Source: Spirosoma oryzicola (lineage in GTDB: Bacteria > Bacteroidota > Bacteroidia > Cytophagales > Spirosomataceae). Taken from it: a stretch of DNA of 64,000 nucleotides. The position numbers and the translations under genes were made by a program. Location: positions 62,001 to 126,000 of the forward strand of contig NZ_CP089540.1 in NCBI RefSeq assembly GCF_021233055.1, read 5' to 3'. Position 1 is the first letter of the stretch. Every line of letters begins with the position of its first letter. This document shows, piece after piece, positions 16,803 to 26,930 of the stretch. The notes under the pieces were generated by a model. The model worked only from the letters and a program-made list of their open reading frames with translations. It searched no databases and was not told where the DNA came from.

Positions 16803-19115
16803 TTATACTTGAGTCGGTGTCACTTTAACGACAATGGATTTGGAGATCGGCGTATGGCTTTTCTCAGCCATTTGATCGATAGGTACCAGGACGTTAGTTT
16901 CTGGAAAATAAGCTGCCGTGCAACCCCTCGGAATGTCGTAAGGCACTACTATAAATCGATGCGCGGTTCTGGTCTCTCCGTCATATCGACTGTGCAGATC
17001 AACCGCTTGTTTCTCCTGTAAGCCCAGACTGGCTATGTCGTCGGGATGCATGAACACTACCCGTCGTTCGTTATGAACGCCCCGGTAACGATCCGCGTTT
17101 TTGTAGACTGTCGTGTTAAACTGATCGTGGCTGCGAATGGTCATCAACAGCAATTCATCCGATTGCAGCTCATGGGGTGTTGGTGCGTTTACCGTAAAGT
17201 GCGCTTTACCATCGCTGGTATTTTTAAACACCCGGTCGCGGGGGTCATTCGGAAGGTAAAATCCGCCCGGCTGCCGCACCTTTTGGTTATAGTTGTCAAA
17301 ACCTTTAATGGTTTGCGCAATCAGATCCCGGATTCGGTCGTAATCCGCTACAAGGCTATCCCAGTCTACGGTCGATTTTTCGCCTAGTGTGGCTTTTGCC
17401 AGTTCGCAAATGATGGCGACCTCGCTTTTCAGATAAGGAGAAACCGGGTCCAATATCCCGTGCGACTGGGCTACTACGCCGGTGGTGCTTTCGCAGCTTA
17501 TAAATTGCGGCCCAGATGCTTGAATATCGTGGTCGGTACGGCCAAGGCAGGGCAGGATCAGCGCCGTTTCACCATGAATCAGGTGGCTACGGTTTAGTTT
17601 GGTCGATACGTGCACGGTTAGTCGGCACTTGCGCAGCCCTTCGGCCGTGAAATTGGTGTCCGACATGGCCATCGTGAAATTGCCGCCCAATCCAAAGAAA
17701 ACCTTGCCTTTCCCCTCGTGCATGGCCTTTACCGAGGCCACCGCATCATAACCATTCTCGCGAGGGGGCTTGAACTGAAACACTCGTTCCAGTGCTTCCA
17801 GCAGTTCGGGTTTGGTTTTTTCCCAGACGCCCATCGTCCGGTCGCCCTGTACATTGCTATGGCCGCGTATAGGGCTGGCGCCACCTCCTTTGATACCGAT
17901 ACTGCCTTTTAAGAGCAGTAGATTAATGACTTCACTAATGGTAGCTACCCCATTCTTATGCTGGGTCAAACCCATTGCCCAGCAAATAATCAGCTTTGGC
18001 GTGTACTTGAACAAATCGACAGCCTGCTGAATCTGTTCTACCGTCAGACCACACTGGGCGGCCAGTTCGTTCAGATCGAAATGGTCCAGGCTTTTGACGA
18101 AAGATTCGTAACCGGATGTATACTGTTCAATAAAATGCAGGTCGAGTACTTTGCCCGGCTCACCCGCCATAGCCGCTTTTTTCTCTTCCGCTATCAACAG
18201 CTTGCACATCGCTTTCAGCAGTGCCAAATCCGAATTTATGCGGACTTGCAGAAAGACATCAGCTAGTTTTTCTCCGCCAAACAGCATGTCGCGCGGACTT
18301 TGCGGGTATTTGAAGGCCAGCAGACCGGCTTCGTGCAGGGGATTAACGGCAATGATTTTACCACCCTTGCGCTTCATTTCTTCCATTGGGGTCAGCATGC
18401 GGGGAGCTGTTGTTCCTGGGTTCTGCCCCATAATCATGACCACATCAGCCGTCTCGTAATCCTCGTAGGTAACCGTCGCTTTGCCTAATCCTAGGGTATC
18501 AGTCAAGGCAACCGTGGTCGATTCGTGGCACATGTTCGAACAGTCGGGCAGGTTGTTGGTGCCGAACATTTTGACGAAGAGCTGATACACAAAAGCGGCT
18601 TCGTTGCTGGCACGTCCCGAGGTGTAAAAGATGGCTTCGTCGGGTGATTCGAGCGCGTTCAGTTGATCGGCAATGAGGTCAAAAGCTTCTGACCAGTCGA
18701 TGGGTACGTAATGAGTAGCACCGGGTCGCAGGACCAGCGGCTGAGTCAGACGACCTTGCTGACCTAACCACAAATCGCTTTTTTCGATCAACTCAGCGAC
18801 CGAGTAGCGCTGAAACAGGACGGGGGAAGCAGTGTGCTTGGTCATGACCTCATCAGCCACTGCTTTGGCACCGCTTTCGCAATATTCAGCAATGGGCGAG
18901 CGCTTGCCGTCTGGATCGGGCCAGGCGCAGGAAGGGCAGTCGAAACCGTCTTTCTGATTCAGGTTAGCCAGGGCCTTCCAACCCCGGCTAACATTCGTAC
19001 CGCGCAAGACGTGTTCAAACGAAGCAACAATGGCCGACATGCCAGCCGCTTCTGTTTCGGGTTTATCCAGTTCAAGGTCACCCGTAAATTCTTCGGGAGG
19101 AGTATTCTGATCCAT
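16803..19115 (-). CDS. FdhF/YdeP family molybdopterin oxidoreductase (short paralogue)
   Basis: A 770-residue molybdopterin-dependent oxidoreductase of the YdeP type. N-terminal cysteines C60 and C63 lie in DCPSCAWPDP; a four-cysteine 4Fe-4S motif of classic formate dehydrogenases is not obvious. The bis-MGD binding core includes FYTSGRASNEAAF, LPDCSNMCHES (possible Mo-ligand Cys), MIMGQNPGTT and GHSNVQGDRTMG; the C-terminal cofactor domain has IRSHDQFNTTVY. E. coli YdeP is associated with acid resistance, but the substrate of the family is unknown. A second, longer paralogue is encoded at 26931-29483. A catalase-like gene lies upstream in the same orientation. Confidence 0.85.
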   Translation of the reverse strand: MDQNTPPEEFTGDLELDKPETEAAGMSAIVASFEHVLRGTNVSRGWKALANLNQKDGFDCPSCAWPDPDGKRSPIAEYCESGAKAVADEVMTKHTASPVLFQRYSVAELIEKSDLWLGQQGRLTQPLVLRPGATHYVPIDWSEAFDLIADQLNALESPDEAIFYTSGRASNEAAFVYQLFVKMFGTNNLPDCSNMCHESTTVALTDTLGLGKATVTYEDYETADVVMIMGQNPGTTAPRMLTPMEEMKRKGGKIIAVNPLHEAGLLAFKYPQSPRDMLFGGEKLADVFLQVRINSDLALLKAMCKLLIAEEKKAAMAGEPGKVLDLHFIEQYTSGYESFVKSLDHFDLNELAAQCGLTVEQIQQAVDLFKYTPKLIICWAMGLTQHKNGVATISEVINLLLLKGSIGIKGGGASPIRGHSNVQGDRTMGVWEKTKPELLEALERVFQFKPPRENGYDAVASVKAMHEGKGKVFFGLGGNFTMAMSDTNFTAEGLRKCRLTVHVSTKLNRSHLIHGETALILPCLGRTDHDIQASGPQFISCESTTGVVAQSHGILDPVSPYLKSEVAIICELAKATLGEKSTVDWDSLVADYDRIRDLIAQTIKGFDNYNQKVRQPGGFYLPNDPRDRVFKNTSDGKAHFTVNAPTPHELQSDELLLMTIRSHDQFNTTVYKNADRYRGVHNERRVVFMHPDDIASLGLQEKQAVDLHSRYDGETRTAHRFIVVPYDIPRGCTAAYFPETNVLVPIDQMAEKSHTPISKSIVVKVTPTQV

Positions 19116-19187
19116 ACTTTGTTTAGGTAATGTCGATTGGTAACGCGTATGAGTGATCAGACGCCAGCCTATCCGAGTGAAAAGCCA

Positions 19188-19258
19188 CTGAACTCAGGCA
19201 TGATAAACACACACAGGTAGCATCGAAGCTGTCTGTAAATACCAGTGCCTGAGTTCAG
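19188..19258. repeat. 13-bp inverted repeat between catalase-like and oxidoreductase genes
   Basis: Arms 19188-19200 (CTGAACTCAGGCA) and 19246-19258 are perfect reverse complements separated by 45 bases. The position, 73 bases before the oxidoreductase start and 115 after the catalase-like stop, fits either a long terminator stem or a regulator binding pair. Confidence 0.35.
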
Positions 19259-19372
19259 GTTTATACGTTAATAAAACAAGAACAGATTCTTGGATTCATC
19301 TGCTCAACAGGTGGGCTACCAAACGCTACCGTAGTTAACTTACTGTGAGATACGAATTAGTAAGTCCACAAA

Positions 19373-20491
19373 CTATAGTTGCTTCACTTCCTTGGGGTCT
19401 TCTGCCTTGCCGTACATATTCCGGCGGAACGTTGCCGATGCTTTGTAGGTTGCATTCCGTGCTCGCTGAATGACGCCCAGTGGACGGTGAGCTGCTAAAC
19501 CATGCCAGGGACTGAAGTACATCTTATCTTCTACCAAAGCCACCTTTTCGTCTGTCCATGCTTGCTGGGGAGCAATCGTTAGCTTTCCGACGGTGAGGTA
19601 AGGGCTTTCCTGCTCAGGCCATTCTACCGAAGCATCTTCTACCGGCATTTTTTCAATATCAGTTGACAGCTGCACACCAAATTCCCATTCTCCGCCGTTG
19701 GTAGCGAAAAAATCCTGTAATAAATGGCGTAGCGCGTCGTCATCACTGTCGATATCAATCGGCTGGTCTTTGAGAGAAGTCAGGTTGGATGTTACTGGCG
19801 TCAGAGAAAACTTAGCCATGTAATCGCCGTACAGGTACGCCCCCTGCGAATAATAGGTATCGCCCATTGGGTGCGTAGCCAATTGACCACCCATTCCTGG
19901 CATCACGCCCGCATCAGAACCGCTAACCTTTTCCACGACTTCGCCAATAGCACGCAGGGTTTTGGAGATTCCTTCTTTGAGGCCCTCGGCCTTGTTTGTC
20001 AACAGATCGAATCGTTTCAGACCACCCAGAAAATCTTTAAGCTTTTGCGGAAAAATGGGACTATTTACCAGAATAAAATCCTGCGTAGTTGATTCATCCG
20101 CACCGGGTAGATGCTCGCCTTCCACACCACCAATTTTAAAGGAAATGCCACGGGGTGTTGATACGCTATCAGGTAGTACATCACCCGGTTGAGTAGAAAT
20201 ACGCGCCGTAATCGGATAGGTGCCGGGTTTTGCAAACAAGCCCTGTGCCAAAAAAGGAGGCAGGTTATCGAATACCTGAAATTCACCCGTCAAGATAGCA
20301 TGACCTTTCGCGTGTACACTCCGTATGGCGTGCCCCTGTGACTGATACGTTTTTCGTTGGATATGGGCCATCGTATCGATAATCTCCTGAATGGTTTGGG
20401 CTTCGTCTGGCTCAGGCTGCTCGTAGGAAGGATCGTAAGGCAGTGGGTTGAAGTCTGCGGGCGCTTGTTTCATGAATAATGGTTTTGTCAT
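19373..20491 (-). CDS. Catalase family protein (y4iL-like)
   Basis: A 372-residue haem protein of the small catalase-like group. It shows the catalytic-His region SVHAKGHAILTGEF (H60), the FILVNSPIFP segment carrying the conserved Asn, and a C-terminal HRPLGVIQRARNATYKAS in which Y349 should be the proximal haem ligand. It is shorter than classical catalases and lacks their C-terminal domains. These relatives may act as peroxidases or catalases rather than true high-rate catalases. There is no signal peptide. The start at 20491 is used, with 20473 as an alternative. Next to a molybdopterin oxidoreductase it suggests an oxidative-stress setting, which is inference. Confidence 0.8.
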   Translation of the reverse strand: MTKPLFMKQAPADFNPLPYDPSYEQPEPDEAQTIQEIIDTMAHIQRKTYQSQGHAIRSVHAKGHAILTGEFQVFDNLPPFLAQGLFAKPGTYPITARISTQPGDVLPDSVSTPRGISFKIGGVEGEHLPGADESTTQDFILVNSPIFPQKLKDFLGGLKRFDLLTNKAEGLKEGISKTLRAIGEVVEKVSGSDAGVMPGMGGQLATHPMGDTYYSQGAYLYGDYMAKFSLTPVTSNLTSLKDQPIDIDSDDDALRHLLQDFFATNGGEWEFGVQLSTDIEKMPVEDASVEWPEQESPYLTVGKLTIAPQQAWTDEKVALVEDKMYFSPWHGLAAHRPLGVIQRARNATYKASATFRRNMYGKAEDPKEVKQL

Positions 20492-21301
20492 ATGATAACT
20501 TCATAAACCAATTAATGTTTTTGATTTCACTACATAGCATATAGGAGAAAATGGTATGGTATTTAAAGGTGCTTTCTTTTATGTAAGTATCTGATTGCTA
20601 AATCATAGCAGGGAATCAGCCGATTGCTCGCGCTCTAGCCTATAATGCGTTAGTTATAAGGTTCATTAGCGTATGATTCTAGGAAACGATGTTTACTTTT
20701 TCGCCAAAAGCCGTGTTGATTTTTTAGGATAATCGCTATCTATCGCTATCAAATTTAGCTGTACATTTTTCAGACGGAATTTCCTGAATTAAGGGACGAA
20801 ACACAACATTCAAACGTGCACTTGGACCAGGGTGTTTGGTAGCAGATCCAATTTGCAACCCATTTGAGTTGACAATGACTAAGTACGCCTATAGCCGATT
20901 ATAGCGCTTACATTAAGGCACTGCTTAGGTAGCTCGTTTTGATGAAGAACAATTGACTAGCAAATGTTTAGACACATAGTGTTCGTTTTAAACAACTGTG
21001 ACGACTTCTCATCGGTACCGCAGATTTAGTAAAACTACTCATCTGCATTCTGGTTGAGCATGCAGGACAATCGATGTGTAGTCGACAATCGGAATAATGC
21101 AAGGTGGAAGCGTCTTCAAATCGTTTCTATAGCATTTTGCTCATACTTGCAGTAAGACATTCCCTTCTGTAACGCGCAGCTTGATCAAACAAGCGGTCCC
21201 TTGCTACGGTTTGTCTATTCGTTTCAGAATCTAATGAACAAACTGTGTATACAATAGACAGGACAAGGCTCTGGGACTATCAATTTAAATTAAGCAAAGA
21301 A
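20492..21301. other. Long intergenic region with no recognised gene
   Basis: About 810 bases between the divergent catalase-like and DUF808 genes. Only very short open frames occur. There is a small tandem duplication (TCGCTATC twice near 20735-20750), but no tRNA, stable hairpin or clear promoter was recognised. A small RNA cannot be excluded by eye. Confidence 0.4.
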
Positions 21302-22186
21302 ATGGCATCTGGTATTTTTGCAGTTCTGGACGATATAGCGGCCCTGATGGATGATGTGGCTTTAGCGACAAAAGTAGCCACCCGAAAAACAGCCGGTATA
21401 CTAGGCGACGACCTAGCCGTAAACGCAGAAAAAGCTACGGGTTTCCTGGCCGAAAGAGAGTTACCGATACTATGGTCAATTACGAAAGGATCGTTGATCA
21501 ACAAACTTATTATCGTTCCCGTTGCGCTATTACTGAATGTGTTCTTTCCCGTTGCAATCACATTTATACTGGTGTTGGGAGGGTGTTATCTGGCTTACGA
21601 GGGGGGCCATAAAATAATAGATTACTTTTTCAAGACGGCAAAGACAGATACGCCAGCAGAAGCACCAGCAAATGAGCAGGCTGATCGAGCCGTTGATCAC
21701 GAAAAAGCGAAGATAAAATCCGCCATCATGACCGACTTTATTCTGTCAGTAGAAATCGTCATCATTTCACTGGGTTCAGTTACCGATCAACAGACAATGA
21801 TTCAGGTAGTAACGGTGTCAGCGGTTGCCGTGATAGCGACGGTCGGCGTATATGGTCTGGTAGCGCTCATCGTGCGAATGGATGATGCAGGGTACCGTTT
21901 GATTAAATGGTCAGACAATAAAGGGTTTTTCTCGATACTAGGCAATGGTCTTGTAAAGGCGCTGCCGGTTATCATCAGAATTTTAAGCGTAGTAGGAACG
22001 TTGGCTCTCTTGCTGGTTGCGGGCGGGATATTTGTGCATAACCTAGACTTCTTGCATCATCTGTACCCTGATCTTCCAGCAATAGTGCGAGAATTTGGCG
22101 TGGGGCTGGTTGTCGGATTGGTAATCGCGGGTAGTTTCGCCCTGTTTAAAATAATTCGGGGCTCAACTAAAAAAATGGCATTGTAA
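21302..22186 (+). CDS. DUF808 family inner-membrane protein (YedI-like)
   Basis: A 294-residue membrane protein. It begins with the family signature MASGIFAVLDDIAALMDDVA, followed by KVATRKTAGILGDDLAVNAE and RELPILWSITKGSLINK, all typical of DUF808/YedI proteins. At least six hydrophobic helices follow, with a charged loop near residues 110-150. Its biochemical function is unknown. The start at 21302 is chosen because family members begin exactly at MASG; an in-frame ATG at 21245 adds 19 residues without similarity. It stands alone and converges with the receptor gene at 22262. Confidence 0.88.
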   Translation: MASGIFAVLDDIAALMDDVALATKVATRKTAGILGDDLAVNAEKATGFLAERELPILWSITKGSLINKLIIVPVALLLNVFFPVAITFILVLGGCYLAYEGGHKIIDYFFKTAKTDTPAEAPANEQADRAVDHEKAKIKSAIMTDFILSVEIVIISLGSVTDQQTMIQVVTVSAVAVIATVGVYGLVALIVRMDDAGYRLIKWSDNKGFFSILGNGLVKALPVIIRILSVVGTLALLLVAGGIFVHNLDFLHHLYPDLPAIVREFGVGLVVGLVIAGSFALFKIIRGSTKKMAL

Positions 22187-22261
22187 CATGGTCCTTTCCA
22201 GCGCATTACAGAAGTTACTATATCATGGACTATTCAGGTAAATTGGTTACTACCAAGCAGA

Positions 22262-24694
22262 CTAATTCCCACTCAGGACATCGTCATTACGAATTCCGCG
22301 TTTGCTTTTTTTAATCGTTTCCTTGAGCGTCCCGAATTTGTAGTTCAAACTAGCAGTAAACGACCGGTAGTAGTCCCACCGAAAATTCGTTTGCCCAAAA
22401 TCAGGTCCGAACGTGTTTGAAAGGTATTTTCTGTAGGTGCGGAATGGGTTGCTGACCGAACCTGCCAGCACTAACTTGTCTTTGATCAGATCTTTATTGA
22501 TGCTGAGCGAAGTAGTGAGCAGACTATTTGTGTTACCCTGTAAGTTAATACTTGGGCCATTAAGCTGCACATTGGCTGTCAGCCGCCAGTCTTTGGGTAG
22601 TCTGTAATTGGTGGACACAGCAACGTTGTACATTAATCCACTATTTTTAATTAATACGCTATTGACCAGTCCCTGTACCATCCCATATGCAGCCCGGCTA
22701 TTTGCACTTAAGTTCCACTGTTTGGTGATCGGATAACTGAGGTTTACGTATAAGCTTGGGAGCTTCGCCGTACCTGTGTTTCCGTAGGAGGTCCGCGTAA
22801 TGTTTGTCGCTGAATCGTATACCGATACCGGAAAAACAAGATTCCGAAAAAACGTAAATCCCAAGCCTATGTTAAGTTGAGCTTTTGCTGGCCTGCTATA
22901 CGTTACCTGAAGGTCGTTGACAAGGGCGGGTCGAAGTTCAGGATTGCCGCTTCGCTCGAAATTTGGATTCGAACGATCCACAAACGGATTTAACTGATTA
23001 ATTCCCGGTCGTTGAATGCGCTGTGTATAGCTCAGGGTAAAGCCAGCGCTGTTCTCTAGTTTCCGATTTACAGATACGGAGGGGATCAGGTTAAAATACG
23101 TCCGTTGTAATTTGGCATCGACCGAAATAAAATCAGCATCAATAACGGTTTCTTCTATACGTAAGCCTGCTTTTACGCCCCAGCTTTTCAACGAATACTG
23201 ATACATCGCGTAAGCCCCGAACACATTCTGCGTATTCTTAAAACGATTGCTGATAGCTGGTTGAATCACATACTGGCGCGTTACAGAATCTGCTACAGCG
23301 TACTGAAAATTGCTTTGATTATCCCGTAAAATTCCTTTTATACCCGCTTCGATCTGGTGTTTTTTGATCGGGTGTACATAGTCTATCTGAAACGTTTGTT
23401 CCGCGAAAGACTGGTCATTTACTTGCTGATAGTCAGGCAGGATATAATTCATTTGTTCCGTAATGCTCAAATTACTATGCTGGCCATCCCGATAGGATAG
23501 ATAGCGGTACGAAAGGGTCAACAAACGGTTTTTATCCGCCCGAAAGCTGCGTTGATAATTCAATGAGGCATCTACACCCTGTCCATCTCCCGTACGGTTA
23601 TTTTCCAGCGTGTAGCCTTGTTGATAAACACCTGACGTTGTTAGTAAACTGGTCTGTAATGAATTGCCTGTCAATTGATTGCTATTCAGATTGAACTGAG
23701 CAGCAAGTAGATTCTGCGCATCGATTTCATAGCTCATTTCGTAGCCCAGGTAGGCTGTTCGACTTTTCGAGCCTGTAGTGCCTTCCTGTAAAAGATTAGT
23801 CGGTTGCTCGCCGGTAGTAATTCGTTGGACACCCCCTCGAACGGGAAGATTATTGTAAAGACTAGCCCCGCCAAAGGCTGAGACGCCGAATTTCCCCAAC
23901 TTAGCCGAAACGGATCCACCCAAACCTGGCCCGCCCACCGGAAAACGTTCGCTGAGGTTGATGGAACCGTTGTAACCATTGTCCAGCTTTTTCGTGGTAA
24001 TGATATCGATAATCCCTGCTAATCCCTCTGCGTCGTACTTGGCTGGTGGCGAGGTGATTACGTCAATGCGCTCAATGGATGAAGCAGGCATAATCCTGAG
24101 AATGTCTTTGTAGTTGCGCTCCATCATGCTCGACGGTTTTCCGTTGATAAAAATCTTAAAATCACTATTCCCTTTCATGAGGATATTGTTGTCGCCATCC
24201 AGCGAAAGAAGCGGTACTTTTCGCATCATCTCTAAGACGTTGACAACCTTGCTTTCAGGATCAGCCTGAAGGTCGTAGCTAATCCGGTCTATTTCCTGCT
24301 TGACAATTTGCTTGGCAGCCGTTACGATGACTTCCTGCAAACCCACGATGTCTGGACTAAGCAGCACGGTGCCCAGCTCCACCTTTTTTTGTAGCGAGTC
24401 TCTCAACTCGATTGAAATTCGTTTAGTCCTGTAGCGTACTCCTACCATCACCAGCCAGTAGCTATCCGCTTCTAAACCCATAAACGAAAAAAAGCCGTTT
24501 GCTTTGGAATAATCAACTTTCAGAGCAGTGTCTGGCCCTTTCATTAAATTAACCGTGATGAAGGTCAATGGCTTACGCGTGGCTGAATCGGCAATCGTCC
24601 CTTGAATCGAGTAACTTACTGGTTGTTTCTGAGCAATACCGATGTGCACACACAGCAGCAGTATAGCCACCAAAAGTATGGGTATGATTTTCAT
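22262..24694 (-). CDS. TonB-dependent receptor-like outer membrane beta-barrel family protein
   Basis: An 810-residue protein with a signal peptide (MKIIPILLVAILLLCVHIGIAQ), a carboxypeptidase-like regulatory domain at about 25-115, a Plug-like region (EVIVTAAKQIVKQEIDRISYD to about 235) and a C-terminal barrel of the 'outer membrane protein beta-barrel family' (PF14905) type. Members are receptor-like proteins whose ligands are mostly unknown; the NILMKGNSDFKIFINGKPSSMM segment is characteristic. There is no SusD partner. It is separated from the small membrane protein gene at 24876 by a hairpin, so it is probably transcribed alone. Confidence 0.85.
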   Translation of the reverse strand: MKIIPILLVAILLLCVHIGIAQKQPVSYSIQGTIADSATRKPLTFITVNLMKGPDTALKVDYSKANGFFSFMGLEADSYWLVMVGVRYRTKRISIELRDSLQKKVELGTVLLSPDIVGLQEVIVTAAKQIVKQEIDRISYDLQADPESKVVNVLEMMRKVPLLSLDGDNNILMKGNSDFKIFINGKPSSMMERNYKDILRIMPASSIERIDVITSPPAKYDAEGLAGIIDIITTKKLDNGYNGSINLSERFPVGGPGLGGSVSAKLGKFGVSAFGGASLYNNLPVRGGVQRITTGEQPTNLLQEGTTGSKSRTAYLGYEMSYEIDAQNLLAAQFNLNSNQLTGNSLQTSLLTTSGVYQQGYTLENNRTGDGQGVDASLNYQRSFRADKNRLLTLSYRYLSYRDGQHSNLSITEQMNYILPDYQQVNDQSFAEQTFQIDYVHPIKKHQIEAGIKGILRDNQSNFQYAVADSVTRQYVIQPAISNRFKNTQNVFGAYAMYQYSLKSWGVKAGLRIEETVIDADFISVDAKLQRTYFNLIPSVSVNRKLENSAGFTLSYTQRIQRPGINQLNPFVDRSNPNFERSGNPELRPALVNDLQVTYSRPAKAQLNIGLGFTFFRNLVFPVSVYDSATNITRTSYGNTGTAKLPSLYVNLSYPITKQWNLSANSRAAYGMVQGLVNSVLIKNSGLMYNVAVSTNYRLPKDWRLTANVQLNGPSINLQGNTNSLLTTSLSINKDLIKDKLVLAGSVSNPFRTYRKYLSNTFGPDFGQTNFRWDYYRSFTASLNYKFGTLKETIKKSKRGIRNDDVLSGN

Positions 24695-24823
24695 GAATTT
24701 AAAGGTTGATCGGTTGAAAAAGGCAAGGCAAGGCCAATAAGAGATTTAGGCTCTTTTCGAAAAATCACAGCAGTAGAATTGGATTGGTTACCGGTATCAA
24801 CCGGTAAGAATTTGGAAGAGAAA

Positions 24824-24866
24824 GGATTGTCTGGCTGTATCAGTGATTAAAGACAGTAGACAATCC
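24824..24866 (-). terminator. Hairpin after the DUF6249 gene
   Basis: Arms 24824-24832 (GGATTGTCT) and 24858-24866 are perfect, with a secondary CTGT/ACAG pairing inside the loop. On the minus strand a pyrimidine-rich stretch follows. It lies ten bases beyond the stop at 24876. Confidence 0.5.
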
Positions 24867-24875
24867 AACCGGGTA

Positions 24876-25220
24876 TCATTTTTTCTTGCTCAATCGATGC
24901 TCGATAACGAAGTTGGCTATCAAGCTAAGACCCCCAAATAAAAACACCATAGATAGGAAAGAGGTGACTTTGCTAATTCCATAATAATCGTGTAGCACAT
25001 CCCCGACGATCATGCCAATGGCAATCCCGACAAACAGCATCCCAAATTTAAGGGTAGGAGAAATCGAGTTGTTGCCTGAAAATATGGACGCATCGACCCC
25101 CCGTTCGATCATAGCCATCCGTTCCCGGGAGCGGGTCATCAGAAAGACATACACAATTCCGAAGATACCGGAAAATGCGCCCAAGGATATAAGAATATGT
25201 TTTATATCGCTACCATCCAT
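24876..25220 (-). CDS. Small membrane protein, DUF6249-like
   Basis: A 114-residue protein with three predicted membrane helices and the segment RSRERMAMIERGVDASIF between the first and second. This helix - ERMAMIE-RG loop - two helices layout is that of the Bacteroidota DUF6249 proteins, which are commonly found beside ECF sigma / anti-sigma genes. Here it is divergent from the sigma factor at 25382. The function is unknown; a role in the sigma-factor response is inferred from location. Confidence 0.7.
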   Translation of the reverse strand: MDGSDIKHILISLGAFSGIFGIVYVFLMTRSRERMAMIERGVDASIFSGNNSISPTLKFGMLFVGIAIGMIVGDVLHDYYGISKVTSFLSMVFLFGGLSLIANFVIEHRLSKKK

Positions 25221-25381
25221 ACAGCTATTCGTTTACTGATTTTATTAATTGTTTTTCGCCCATAGGACACGCAAAATGAGAAACGGGTTACAGAATTCGA
25301 CAACTATTTAATGATAAAAATTATTGAGTCAATCTGTAACCTCTTGTCAAAAACGCAGGTCTAATCTGCCAAAGCGCGCGA

Positions 25382-25960
25382 ATGGATTTCAACCTAACCA
25401 GCAAGCTCGTGAAGCAACCGGAAGATCAGGTCTATATCGATAAAATCATACATGGAGACTCTGCTTCCTACGCATTCCTTGTTGACCGCTACAAGCACAT
25501 GGTCTATACGATTGCGCTTCGAATTATGCGAAATGCTGAGGATGCTGAAGACGCGGCTCAGGAAAGTTTCGTAAAAGCGTATCAGCAGATTCACCGGTTT
25601 GAGGGCAAATCAAAGTTTTCCACCTGGCTTTACACCATTGCTTACCGGGTAGCTGTCACTAAATTAGAGCAGCAACGGGTCACAACGCTTCCGATCAATC
25701 AGGAAATCGCCGAAACCTACGCGTTTCAGCATCAGACTCCCCAACTGGAACACCTACAGGAGTCGGAGCAGCGAAAGTATATCAACGATGCGATTGGACG
25801 ATTACCGGCAACAGAAGGGTTGTTGATCACGTTGTATTACCTGGATGAAAAGTCAATCAGGGAGATCGAGGAGATCACCGGCCTGTCGGAATCCAACATC
25901 AAAGTGAAATTATTCCGGTCCCGAAAAGTGTTGGAAGAACAGCTGCGTTTTTTATTATAA
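25382..25960 (+). CDS. ECF-type RNA polymerase sigma factor
   Basis: A 192-residue sigma-70-family factor with region 2 (YKHMVYTIALRIMRNAEDAEDAAQESFVKAYQQIHRF and the KFSTWLYTIAYRVA DNA-melting part) and region 4 (EGLLITLYYLDEKSIREIEEITGLSESNIKVKLFRSRKVLEE). The length and lack of regions 1 and 3 mark it as an ECF sigma. The next gene encodes a membrane protein with cytoplasmic N terminus that is probably its anti-sigma. Which genes it controls is not visible; candidates are the flanking DUF6249 gene and the YdeP-type oxidoreductase. Confidence 0.92.
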   Translation: MDFNLTSKLVKQPEDQVYIDKIIHGDSASYAFLVDRYKHMVYTIALRIMRNAEDAEDAAQESFVKAYQQIHRFEGKSKFSTWLYTIAYRVAVTKLEQQRVTTLPINQEIAETYAFQHQTPQLEHLQESEQRKYINDAIGRLPATEGLLITLYYLDEKSIREIEEITGLSESNIKVKLFRSRKVLEEQLRFLL

Positions 25961-25993
25961 GTGAGCAAGTCGATTTGGACTGCCCGTTGTGCT

Positions 25994-26482
25994 ATGGAAG
26001 ACGAAAAAGAAGATCGTTTTAGAAGGTTGATTCAAAAAGCTGGCCATGAAAAAATTGGCACTGACTTTACCCGTGCGATTATGAAGCGGCTACAAGCTGA
26101 ATCGGAACGGGATTCGGCAACAGAAGCAGCCCTGATCCAGCTTTTCGGATCACATACTTTAGTCGAAAAGCCATCGGTTGATTTCAGTCGTCGGGTAATG
26201 AACCAGATCACCGTCTCGCAACCAAAACCATTGGAGCCCATCATTCGCCCGAGCGTATGGTATAGCATTGCGGCATCGGTACTGCTTATTGTTTTTTTCT
26301 GCATACTCCTGCTCCCATCCAATTCAACTGAGCATCAATCGTCTGGACTTGATCGCTTTCTTTCTGGCTTCGAGGGCACCCTCGACGCCCTTCCTGTCAG
26401 TTACCCACTGACTATTGTGGCCCTAAGTGTACTGATGGTATCGGATTATTTTTTAAGACGAAAGCTAACAATCAATTACTAG
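25994..26482 (+). CDS. Putative membrane anti-sigma factor
   Basis: A 162-residue protein with a charged, helical cytoplasmic part (MEDEKEDRFRRLIQKAG...), a membrane helix (WYSIAASVLLIVFFCILLL), a short periplasmic loop and a second helix near the C terminus. It directly follows the ECF sigma gene, which is the main reason for the anti-sigma call; no ZAS zinc motif is visible. The ATG at 25994 is preferred, since the alternative GTG at 25961 adds eleven residues that abut the sigma stop codon. It contains two similar segments (TDFTRAIMKRL and VDFSRRVMNQI), suggesting an internal duplication. Confidence 0.6.
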   Translation: MEDEKEDRFRRLIQKAGHEKIGTDFTRAIMKRLQAESERDSATEAALIQLFGSHTLVEKPSVDFSRRVMNQITVSQPKPLEPIIRPSVWYSIAASVLLIVFFCILLLPSNSTEHQSSGLDRFLSGFEGTLDALPVSYPLTIVALSVLMVSDYFLRRKLTINY

Positions 26483-26930
26483 TTAGTAGACCGCCAAGTA
26501 TCACGCTTCCCGTCGGCTTCGCTTTCCGTGACTAACCCACATAAACAACCAAGATCGCAGAAAGCTGGAGTGGTTGAGATCCAGGAAAATGCATGGCTTG
26601 GAGCTAGATCTACAGTACCCCTGCCATGCTAAGTCAAGCCAACTTAGCCCTGCTAATACCTGTTTCTAAAGGGCCGTTCCCTATCAGGACAATCCAATTT
26701 TTAGGGTAGCTAAACATCTTTTCCGGCAATAGGATTTAGTTAGCGAATACCCGTTCGCCGATCTGTATCGTAAGCAAACAACTGGCTCAATTATCAGTCC
26801 AGAGAGCTCGCTATTTAGTTACGTATAATAGAATACAGCTTACTTGATCAAAACGATTTTTTGAACGGGATACACGTCAGACAAACAATCTGATCAACTA
26901 GTTAAACGCATTGCCTAACTGCCTGATATC
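26483..26930. other. Intergenic region before the long YdeP-type gene
   Basis: About 450 bases with no plausible gene. No terminator with a U tract was found after the anti-sigma gene and no consensus promoter could be fixed, although the region must hold the start site of the oxidoreductase transcript. Confidence 0.4.
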
